Of a stretch of DNA of 20,266 nucleotides, positions 6,747-13,348 are shown one piece after another; within the stretch, counting starts at the first letter, position 1, and every line of letters starts with the position of its first letter. The notes under the pieces were generated by a model. The model had not been told where the DNA came from and made no database searches. It saw nothing but the letters and a program-made list of their open reading frames with translations. A program made the translations under genes and the position numbers. Source of the DNA: JAAYLN01 sp964592855 (lineage in GTDB: Bacteria; Verrucomicrobiota; Kiritimatiellia; RFP12; JAAYLN01); NCBI GenBank assembly GCA_964592855.1, contig CAZQKI010000072.1, positions 1 to 20,266 of the forward strand. Reading direction: 5' to 3'.

Positions 6747-6977
6747 ATGAACAAGAAAATCACATACACTGACGGCCCCATTGGCGAGATTGCCGTCGTT
6801 CGTGACTTTCTCCCCGCTCCCGCAGAACTTGCTTTTCGGGAAGAGCAGGTCAAGGTCACGATTGGTTTGAGCAAAGAAAGCGTTGATTTCTTCAAGCGCG
6901 AGGCCAGGGAACATCACACGCAGTACCAGAAAATGATTCGTCGGCTACTGGATTTGTACGTGGCACAACACCAGTGA
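6747..6977 (+). CDS. Ribbon-helix-helix (CopG/BrnA-like) antitoxin, apparently orphan
   Basis: A 76-residue protein. The C-terminal half, about residues 36-72, has the pattern of a CopG/BrnA-type ribbon-helix-helix domain: a strand VKVTIGLS, then KESVDFFKREARE, then a turn and the helix YQKMIRRLLDLYVA. Such proteins bind operator DNA as dimers, and their N-terminal tails commonly neutralise a BrnT/RelE-like toxin. AGGAAAGGCAAGAAGG before the start gives a plausible ribosome binding site. No toxin is recognisable on either side. A 62-codon frame (6562-6750) overlaps the start by 4 bases but has no toxin features, so the partner may be lost. The gene sits between two inverted MITE-like copies, which suggests it arrived as part of a small mobile unit. 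Family assignment is moderately sure; function as antitoxin is inferred. Confidence 0.7.
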   Translation: MNKKITYTDGPIGEIAVVRDFLPAPAELAFREEQVKVTIGLSKESVDFFKREAREHHTQYQKMIRRLLDLYVAQHQ

Positions 6978-7085
6978 TGACTGCCTACCAGCCGCTGGTG
7001 CCAATCGCCACCTGCACTAGAACGTTCAACACACTTCGCGCGCGCCCTTAGGCGGCGGTGGCACAGCGGCACAGTTTTCGGTATC

Positions 7086-7365
7086 ATGCCAAAGCACAAA
7101 TCTCCTTCCGTATGAGCCCGTTATCATTCATGCGGAAGCGTTCAATCCGACTCCAAGTCAAGAAGTCCAGATTCCGATCCCCTTGGACGCGTTCATTCTT
7201 TATCCTGGTCTGCTTGCAGAAAGAAATGGAATGGATGCGATCATGTCTGCTGCAACGACAAATGAGCTTGCGCAATGGGCTGAAAAAAACAGCATCACAA
7301 ACAAACCTATAGGTTACAGGCGCTTTCTTCAAGCGATTGAAGCCGATGGGCTTTGGGGCAACTAA
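7086..7365 (+). pseudogene. Small gene with a frameshift near its start
   Basis: ATG at 7086 opens a short frame (MPKHKSPSV) that hits TGA at 7113-7115. The next frame, entered at the same place as TATGAG, continues YEPVIIHAEAF and stays open to the TAA at 7363-7365. Joined, they give a coherent protein of about 94 residues ending IGYRRFLQAIEADGLWGN. In the long frame alone the only starts are TTG 7183 and internal ATGs. I do not recognise the family. The stop codon directly abuts the MITE-like element at 7366. It may be a broken accessory gene, or a sequencing indel may hide an intact one. The interval 6978-7085 holds nothing else I can support. Confidence 0.4.
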
Positions 7366-7500
7366 GAATCTTTAGTCTGTCGCTGGACTGTGATCGTCCT
7401 CGTCCTTCGTCCTCGTACTCGATTTCGCTGGGTTTTTCGAAAATGAGGACGAGGACGACGACGAGAACGAGGGGGTAGAGGCGACTTTTTCAGCAGAATC
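7366..7500. mobile_element. MITE-like element, copy 2 (inverted, 135 bp)
   Basis: Its reverse complement aligns through almost its whole length with 5587-5728, sharing the CTCGTC-rich palindromic core. The end at 7483-7500 is the complement of GATTCTGCTGAAAAAGTC, one base from the terminal repeat of copy 1. The other end, GAATCTTTAGTC at 7366-7377, is shortened. The two copies face each other and bracket 5729-7365. The bases 7501-7572 beyond it contain a short repeat with three CCTGTAA/CCTGT units and no gene. Confidence 0.65.
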
Positions 7501-7572
7501 AGTGTTGAGACGTGACCCCAATTTCCTGTAAATCCTGTAATCCTGTCAAAGACAATTTCGAGGCGCTTAGTA

Positions 7573-8814
7573 CTAGGCATCTATCTCGTTGAAACGCGCC
7601 TGCAAGCGCTCAACCACGGGATTGGACAACTCATGTTTGTCGGCCAACTTACCGAAAGCGGAAACCGCACTGCGAACCTGATCAATGATCGCAAGGGCAT
7701 CTCGCGGACGGATATCCACTTGGGCGGCCAATTTCAGCAAGTGTTCCCGGCGGGGATTCAGGCCCTCGCCGGCAACGGAAAGCGTGTGCCAACCGTTCGG
7801 CCCCGGGTTGTAGGTGAAATCAAACAACGGCGCCAGGCGCCAGGTGCCGTCAGGCCCCATCAGGAAGGCAAAATTCTTGAGATGATCGTCCCGATTGCAG
7901 GCGAACACATTCAGACAGACGCGGCGAAACAATTCCTGCTTCTGGGCATAGTCGCGGGTTAGCACTTCGGTCAAGCGAAAGAGAATGTCATATTCATCTC
8001 CCGGTGTCCGGAAGTCGGCGTGCAAAAGGCCGGCCGCTGAGTGGAGATGCAGGCGTTGTCCCGGAGCCGATCGGTCGAATCGGCGGACGGCAAAGAACGG
8101 TCCGATGTCCGTCTGGATCAGCCGGTGTTCAGGCACTTCAGCGCCGGCCGCCACCGCCATCTCGGCGTAGACGAACTCCAGCGGGCCGGCCTCCGGGCCA
8201 TCAACCCGGGCGTTGAACTTGACGATCCAATGCACATACCCCGACGGCAGATCGCCGTCGCCAGCTAGAATTTTCTGACGAGGGGCTTTGCCGGGTCCAG
8301 GCAAGCCCACCAGCACCTTGGGCCGCGCTCCGCCTGAAGTGCCGCCCAGTCGGCGCAATTCAGGGAGTGCGTCGCCAATCTGGCCATTATCGAAATCCCA
8401 CGCCTGCGTCCCCAGCCCAGCCAGATCCAGTTCCGTTGCAGTCAATGGTGTGCTTTCCCCGGGTGGATGAAAAGTCAAGGCCCCCATGGCCCGCTCGCCC
8501 GTATAAGCCAATCGCTCCAACACATCCGGTGAACGGCCCAGCGTCTTCTGGAAATGTCGATCCACGAGACGCCGCCCCCAGCTATCCGGCATCGCATCCT
8601 CGAAAACGCCAAAGACCTCCATCCTTCCGCGTCCGTCATACACCTGCACGCCGGGCATCACCGGCAGACGGAGTGGCGACAGGGGGAGGTTCAACCCCAA
8701 AAAGGATTCGGCGTATTGAAAGACGAAGTCCCGACCGACCTTGGCCAACGTCCCAACCCGATGCTCGCGGTTCGGGGCGAATCGCAAACGCACCTCCAGA
8801 GCATCCACGCTCAT
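7573..8814 (-). CDS. hipA: HipA-like serine/threonine kinase toxin
   Basis: A 413-residue HipA-family kinase. E. coli HipA phosphorylates glutamyl-tRNA synthetase and induces persistence; the target here is unknown. The N-terminal subdomain (residues 1-115) carries the family pattern FGVFEDAMPDSWGRRL. GGTSGGARPK at 157-166 is the conserved glycine-rich ATP-binding segment, and K199 in HWIVKF is a likely ATP-contacting lysine. The catalytic loop is CNRDDHLKN with D309, H311 and N314; the metal-binding aspartate is D332 in APLFDFTYNP. All key residues are present, so the kinase should be active. ATG 8814 has a strong ribosome binding site (AAGGAG, 7 bases away) and overlaps the stop of the antitoxin gene by 4 bases. 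The order antitoxin then toxin is that of hipBA. The length is close to E. coli HipA. Confidence 0.9.
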   Translation of the reverse strand: MSVDALEVRLRFAPNREHRVGTLAKVGRDFVFQYAESFLGLNLPLSPLRLPVMPGVQVYDGRGRMEVFGVFEDAMPDSWGRRLVDRHFQKTLGRSPDVLERLAYTGERAMGALTFHPPGESTPLTATELDLAGLGTQAWDFDNGQIGDALPELRRLGGTSGGARPKVLVGLPGPGKAPRQKILAGDGDLPSGYVHWIVKFNARVDGPEAGPLEFVYAEMAVAAGAEVPEHRLIQTDIGPFFAVRRFDRSAPGQRLHLHSAAGLLHADFRTPGDEYDILFRLTEVLTRDYAQKQELFRRVCLNVFACNRDDHLKNFAFLMGPDGTWRLAPLFDFTYNPGPNGWHTLSVAGEGLNPRREHLLKLAAQVDIRPRDALAIIDQVRSAVSAFGKLADKHELSNPVVERLQARFNEIDA

Positions 8815-9167
8815 GTCGGGATCTCCTTGTGTTTCGGTAGCCGTACCCGCTGCCGTGGCAACGCGGGCTTCTTCATTTCAGAGAGGTCGGTGGGCAACGC
8901 CGCCTTTCTCTGCAGCTCCTGGATGTGGGCATGAAAGCCGTCCAGCTCACCCAGCGCCTGCAAGAGGCGCAGTAAAGCATCCACCCCCCCCTGGCCCTCC
9001 CGCTCCAAGCGCGATAGCGTCGCGACGGGCACCCCCGATTTGGACGCCAGCAACGGCTGCGTCAGACACTGCCGTTGCCGCAACAGCCGAATCCATTGAC
9101 CCATCAATTGCCGCGTCTCTCGCGGCCGTATCATCTGCATCGCATCAACGTTCAAATAGTTGCTCAT
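8811..9167 (-). CDS. hipB: HipB-like XRE-family antitoxin
   Basis: A 118-residue DNA-binding protein with a helix-turn-helix at about residues 23-58 (LGQ-like start LMGQWIRLLRQRQ, then LTQPLLASKSGVPVATLSRLERE). It should bind HipA and repress the shared promoter. The tail (90-118) is basic and proline-rich and is longer than in E. coli HipB. The open frame extends upstream to 9209 through a TTG, but ATG 9167 is preferred because it gives a normal HipB N-terminus and because the upstream extension would run through the AT-rich promoter region. It overlaps the toxin gene by 4 bases. The pair lies 104 bases downstream of the SSS gene end, on the same strand. Confidence 0.85.
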   Translation of the reverse strand: MSNYLNVDAMQMIRPRETRQLMGQWIRLLRQRQCLTQPLLASKSGVPVATLSRLEREGQGGVDALLRLLQALGELDGFHAHIQELQRKAALPTDLSEMKKPALPRQRVRLPKHKEIPT

Positions 9168-9197
9168 GACGGACTCAACTTTAATGCAACCTGATGT

Positions 9198-9224
9198 AAT
9201 TAACAACAAAAATGTTTATTAATT
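9198..9224 (-). promoter_or_regulatory. AT-rich inverted repeat, possible hipBA operator
   Basis: AATTAACAACA at 9198-9208 and TGTTTATTAATT at 9213-9224 form an imperfect inverted repeat around AAAA. It lies 31 bases upstream of the hipB start, in a markedly AT-rich gap, where a HipB-type protein would be expected to bind. On the minus strand TTGTTG followed 17 bases later by CATTAA could be a promoter. Assignment is by position and symmetry only. Confidence 0.35.
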
Positions 9225-9261
9225 CTAGCCGGAAGTAATTCATTGAATCACCATATGCCCG

Positions 9262-9320
9262 GTTCGCCGATTCACTCGCGCGTGACGGTGCCGTCGTCGT
9301 GGTCGTCGGGGGCGATGGCG
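9262..9320. repeat. 59-bp direct repeat, right copy (3' end of the SSS gene)
   Basis: Identical to 5463-5521 in the same orientation. It covers the last codons and stop of the SSS gene plus 10 bases downstream. Duplication of a gene 3' end is the classic footprint of an element that integrates there, so the two copies could be the ends of a 3.8-kb island. No integrase is visible inside. Confidence 0.95.
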
Positions 9321-11260
9321 CGCAGGTCGCGGAACAACCGCCGGCAGTCGCGCAGGCCGCCGGCGATCATCCAGACGGTGGTGACGATGCCGAGGCCGAA
9401 GGCCACCCACACCTTGAACCACCAGAACCACGACCAGGCGTTGTCCGACAGCTGCCACACGAGGTTGATGACGGTACCGGCCAGGAAGACAGTCCACCAG
9501 CCGATGCTCCAGCACAACGTGGCCCAGAACAGCAGGCGGTCGCTCCGGCTGAATTCGCCGCTCAGCCCCAGGCGGGCGCCCAGTCCGAGACGGCGGGGAG
9601 CTTCGGCCTGGGCCGCGTCGCCCGCCACGGCGTACCGTCCGCGGTGCAGCAGACGGTCCATGTCGAACGCCGTCCGCGGCCCCAGCAGCGAAACCAGGAC
9701 GTAACTGAGCGAGGAGGTCAGCATGGCGATGAAGGAGGCGACCTGGCCGTTGACCGGGCACTTCGCCATGTGCCGGGCCAGCCAGGCGCTGTCGGGGAAG
9801 CATTCCGCCAGCCACGGGGCGACGGTGCCCGGCCAGAGCTGCTGCATCAACATCCCCCCGAAGGCCAGGACCGAGCCGGAGATCATGGCCGTCCAGGCCG
9901 CGGCGGCGGTGCCGCGCCGCCAGTAGAGGCCGCCGATGATCACCGCGCCGGCGCCGCCCAGGTAGATCGAACCGGTCAGGGCGAAATACATGAGGATGAA
10001 ATCCTTGAGGGGAAACCACAGGCTGAACAGGAAGCCGAAGAGCGCGACCCCGGCGATGGACAGCCGCAGCCAGAGCAGGTGGGCGCGGGGGGAGAACGGC
10101 TTCTGGCGCAAGGGCATCACGACATCCTGCACGAAGATCGTCCCCCAGGCGTGGAGGTAGGTGTCGTCGCAGCTGATGGCGCCGCAGACGATCAGGGCGG
10201 CGAAGAGGCCCATGAGCCCGACCGGGAGGAAGTGCGTCAGGAACACCGGCACGGCCATCTGGCCGCGGACGACGGGGTCGGCGATCGCGTTGATCTGCGC
10301 CAGGATCGGACCCGCCGTCGTCGCGAACTTCGGCAGGTGCAGGACGGCGTAGGCGACCAGCGGGATCAGCAGCAGGCAGAGGGACTTGGCGTGCTCGCGC
10401 CACTGCCCCAGCATGCCGGCCATGCGGGCCTCGTGGGGCGTCTTGGCGGCGGCGTTGTAGCCGGAGCCCCCCTGCCAGGAGCGGGCGTTGTAGATGGCGC
10501 CGAAGACGCCGATGAGGAAGAACCAGACGTTGAAGTCGGCGGCCCGCGACGTCTTGAACGGGTTCAGCATGGACTTGCCCTCCGGGGCCATCTGCAGCCC
10601 GGCGATCACGTCGGCCCACGAGACCTCGAAGACGATAAAAAACATCAGCGTCACAAAGATGACCAGGGTCAGGATGCCCTGCACGAAATCGGTGATCATG
10701 ATCGTGATCTGGCCGCCCGAGAGCGCCACGAACAGGGCGAAGCCCAGGTAGGCCGCCATGACCGTGGGGAACATCGGCACGCTCCAGGACCCCAGCATCC
10801 AGGCGTCGGGCAGTCCGAAGAAATGGAGCATGAACCGGGCGGTCACGGCCGGGAAGATGCCGTAGTTGAAGACGCCGGAGACCCAGCACAGCGACCCGGC
10901 GAAGAAGCGGAAGCGGCGGCTGTACCGCATCTCGAAGAACTGGGCGAGGGTGAGCGCCCGCGTCTGGCGGAAGCGGTACACGATGAACCCCGTCAGCGCG
11001 ATGAACAGGCCGATGGGGATGGTCATCAGCAGCCACCACTGGGAGGGGAACCCGGCCACGTAGATCATCTCCCAGGTGGCGATGATCGATATCGCGCCGC
11101 CAAGCCCCTGCGCCACCGTGAGCAGGTAGCGCCCGGCCACGCGGTTGCCGGCCAGGAAGTCCGCCACCCCGCGGACGTACTTGCGCGTCGCCAGCGTCAG
11201 CCACGTGAGCCCGGCCAGCAGCAAGCCGATGATTGACCAGTCGATCCAGTGCATGTTCAT
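9272..11260 (-). CDS. Sodium:solute symporter family (SSS) permease
   Basis: A 662-residue inner-membrane transporter of the SSS (SLC5-like) family, importing a small solute, probably a sugar, with sodium. Many hydrophobic helices are visible. The first lies at residues 8-24 (SIIGLLLAGLTWLTLAT), followed by the family-typical VADFLAGNRVAGRY, QGLGGAISIIATWEM and FEMRYSRRFRF segments. Near the C-terminus a further helix cluster (WSIGWWTVFLAGT, VWVAFGLGIVTTVWMIAG) ends in a charged tail, DDHDDGTVTRE. ATG 11260 overlaps the stop of the upstream glycosidase-like gene (ATGA), so it is the last gene of the operon. The frame is open further upstream to 11482, but that part is a shadow of the upstream gene. 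Its final 16 codons recur at 5463-5521. Confidence 0.92.
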   Translation of the reverse strand: MNMHWIDWSIIGLLLAGLTWLTLATRKYVRGVADFLAGNRVAGRYLLTVAQGLGGAISIIATWEMIYVAGFPSQWWLLMTIPIGLFIALTGFIVYRFRQTRALTLAQFFEMRYSRRFRFFAGSLCWVSGVFNYGIFPAVTARFMLHFFGLPDAWMLGSWSVPMFPTVMAAYLGFALFVALSGGQITIMITDFVQGILTLVIFVTLMFFIVFEVSWADVIAGLQMAPEGKSMLNPFKTSRAADFNVWFFLIGVFGAIYNARSWQGGSGYNAAAKTPHEARMAGMLGQWREHAKSLCLLLIPLVAYAVLHLPKFATTAGPILAQINAIADPVVRGQMAVPVFLTHFLPVGLMGLFAALIVCGAISCDDTYLHAWGTIFVQDVVMPLRQKPFSPRAHLLWLRLSIAGVALFGFLFSLWFPLKDFILMYFALTGSIYLGGAGAVIIGGLYWRRGTAAAAWTAMISGSVLAFGGMLMQQLWPGTVAPWLAECFPDSAWLARHMAKCPVNGQVASFIAMLTSSLSYVLVSLLGPRTAFDMDRLLHRGRYAVAGDAAQAEAPRRLGLGARLGLSGEFSRSDRLLFWATLCWSIGWWTVFLAGTVINLVWQLSDNAWSWFWWFKVWVAFGLGIVTTVWMIAGGLRDCRRLFRDLRAIAPDDHDDGTVTRE

Positions 11261-13320
11261 GGTGTTGACTCGATGAACTCCAGAACCCGCGGCGCGAACG
11301 CGGGTACATCCAGCGACACGCGGGTGCCCGCCGGCGTCACCTCGGCCGCGGGCGTGAACTCGGTCCACCGTTCCCTGACGGCGGCGGCAACATCCCGGAG
11401 CGTCACTGTTCCCTGCCACGCCTCGGCCCCATGGTTGATCAAAAGCACCAGCCAGCCGCGCGTCGTGCGGTTGACCGACCACTGCACGGGCGGGCCCTCG
11501 ACGCTCACCGGCGCCAGCGGCGGGATCAGTTCGTCCAGCAGCGCGACGAGCGGCGCCGCCAGCCGCGCGCCGTCCAGAGAGAGCCCGAAGTCACCGGCGT
11601 GGAAGTAGACGGCGCCCCGGTGCCACGGCCGCCGCAGCAGCAACGGCTCGCCGCGTTCCGTGACCTGCAGCGTCGTCCACCCATCCGGCACCTCGAGGGC
11701 GTGGACCCGGTACGGCGCGACGGACTGCAACTCGCCGCCTGCCGCCGCCGCCCATCCGGCGCGCTCACCCTCCCGCAGCCCGAACGATCGCGGGAGGAAC
11801 GGCAGGGGCAATCCCTGACCGGCGCAGGCCACCATCGTTCCGCCATCGCCTACCCAGGCCTCCAGCAGACTCGCGTCGAGGCGTCCGGCGTCGTGTGCGC
11901 CGAGCGCCACGATCAACCGGGATTCCTGCAGCGCCGCCGCTCCGGCGTTGCTCAGCCGGACATCGAAGAGGTCACCCCAGCGGCCGGGGCAGAGGAGGCT
12001 CCGTTCATAGGGACGGTAGTCGAAGCCACTCCGCAGCAGGCGCCCGTACTCGGCTTCGTTCGTCCAGGGGAAGGCCTGCGGATAGGCCGAGTGTCCGGGG
12101 TGCGTGGTTTCAAAGAAGGCGCCGATCTGCCGGGCCGCCGGGGTGACTGGCAGCCAGCTCCAGGGATGCAGTTCGCCGGTCGGCTCCACGCCGTGGTAGC
12201 GGTCGAGCAGCAGGGTCACGGGCGTATGCGGCCGGCCGCGGTCCCCGATCCGCCGGTTGAAGTCCGCCAACTCCCGGGCGGCCTCGCCCACCGGGGTCAG
12301 CCGGAGGGCTCCGTCCACCTTGACCCAGTGACTCAGGCTGCTGGCCTCCTGGAACAGGTAGTCGCACCCGCCGAGCAGGGCGGTGAGCCAGCATCGCAGC
12401 AGCATGTCGGGCGAGTATCCGGCCAGGCGCACCATCTCGCGGGTGTACTTGGGAAAGTTCAGTCGGCAGTGCCCGCCCTTCCCCTGCTCGAAACCGCCCC
12501 ACTCGCCCAGATCGCTGTAGAATTCGGGATCGTGAATCGGGTAGGGGTAGCTGAAGGGCGAGACGTCCGCGATCCAGCGCTTGCCGTACTGCCGGGCTGC
12601 GCCGCGGACGAACGGGATGCCCACCTGCAGGCCGATGGCCGAGATGCCGCACTCCCACCAGAACGCCTTTATCTCCGGGAACGCGTCGAACGCGAAGTGG
12701 GCGCGCGAGGCATGCGTGTCGCCCAGCGCCAGCGCGAAGTCGTCCGGGCGCCTGCCGTCCGCGGCGATCAGCTCCATGGCGCTGGGGAACGTGTTGAACC
12801 GGTCCTCGCCGAACTTGACGGAGTTGCGCCAGTGCAGCGTATGCAGGGAAGTGCCGACCCAGCGGCGATAGAAGGCGAAGGCCTCCGCCTCGCTCCCGAA
12901 CCGGGGTTGTGATCCATCCGCCTCGCACCAGTGGCCGGAGTTGAACAGTTCCCAGCCGATGCACCAGAGGAAGCCGTCGCCCAGCGTCCGCTGGCTCTCC
13001 TTGATCAGGCCGTAGCAGTGGGCCTGGTACTCCGCGAGGCTGATGCCGCGCTGGCGCGCCCGCCGGGCGTTGTAGGGATTGTTGGGCCAGTAGGTGAGGA
13101 TGGTGCTTTCATCCGGGAGCGGCGCCGGCGGATCCTGCGTGCCGTGCATGTGGTCGAGCCAGCAGGCGAAGCCGTTGCCCAGGGCCTGCGCCCGGGTGGC
13201 CGCGACGATCTCGGTGTCGCTGGTGCCGTAGGGCACTGCGTGCTCGAAGTTGCTGAGGAGAATGCGGCAGGCGGGCGCGGCCCTGCGGTCCGGAGACGCG
13301 GCGTCGGGTGTGTTTTTCAT
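11257..13320 (-). CDS. Putative glycoside hydrolase-like protein (TIM-barrel type)
   Basis: A 687-residue protein without a signal peptide, so probably cytoplasmic. Tryptophan-, tyrosine- and acid-rich blocks suggest a TIM-barrel glycosidase N-terminal part. Candidate catalytic glutamates are E124 in CIGWELFNSGHW and E223 in AFWWECGISAIG. Residues about 455-600 resemble a trimerisation or glutamine-amidotransferase-like beta/alpha region (SRLIVALGAHDAGRLDASLL). The C-terminus is a small beta domain (WLVLLINHGAEAWQGTVTL), as found at the ends of GH42-like and related enzymes. I cannot name the family. Position between an extracellular hydrolase and a sugar-type permease supports processing of imported oligosaccharide. 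It starts 28 bases after the DUF6259 stop, has no obvious ribosome binding site, and overlaps the permease by 4 bases. Confidence 0.75.
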   Translation of the reverse strand: MKNTPDAASPDRRAAPACRILLSNFEHAVPYGTSDTEIVAATRAQALGNGFACWLDHMHGTQDPPAPLPDESTILTYWPNNPYNARRARQRGISLAEYQAHCYGLIKESQRTLGDGFLWCIGWELFNSGHWCEADGSQPRFGSEAEAFAFYRRWVGTSLHTLHWRNSVKFGEDRFNTFPSAMELIAADGRRPDDFALALGDTHASRAHFAFDAFPEIKAFWWECGISAIGLQVGIPFVRGAARQYGKRWIADVSPFSYPYPIHDPEFYSDLGEWGGFEQGKGGHCRLNFPKYTREMVRLAGYSPDMLLRCWLTALLGGCDYLFQEASSLSHWVKVDGALRLTPVGEAARELADFNRRIGDRGRPHTPVTLLLDRYHGVEPTGELHPWSWLPVTPAARQIGAFFETTHPGHSAYPQAFPWTNEAEYGRLLRSGFDYRPYERSLLCPGRWGDLFDVRLSNAGAAALQESRLIVALGAHDAGRLDASLLEAWVGDGGTMVACAGQGLPLPFLPRSFGLREGERAGWAAAAGGELQSVAPYRVHALEVPDGWTTLQVTERGEPLLLRRPWHRGAVYFHAGDFGLSLDGARLAAPLVALLDELIPPLAPVSVEGPPVQWSVNRTTRGWLVLLINHGAEAWQGTVTLRDVAAAVRERWTEFTPAAEVTPAGTRVSLDVPAFAPRVLEFIESTP

Positions 13321-13348
13321 CTTGGGAGGTGCGCGGATGCGGTCGTGA

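Noticed and set aside
6562..6750. Small frame coupled to the antitoxin-like gene, considered as its toxin
   Set aside because: It lacks BrnT/RelE-type patterns and consists largely of hairpin-forming intergenic sequence; kept only as a question in the findings.
6990..7085. Possible integron attC site between the antitoxin-like gene and the small gene
   Set aside because: No paired RYYYAAC/GTTRRRY core could be found and no integron integrase is visible.
9299..11236. Very long plus-strand frame opposite the SSS gene
   Set aside because: Antisense shadow rich in Glu/Gly/Arg/His; the minus strand has clear transmembrane protein features.
11261..11482. Upstream extension of the SSS frame to 11482
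   Set aside because: It overlaps the glycosidase-like gene in another frame and reads as arginine-rich shadow; ATG 11260 with ATGA overlap fits the family start.
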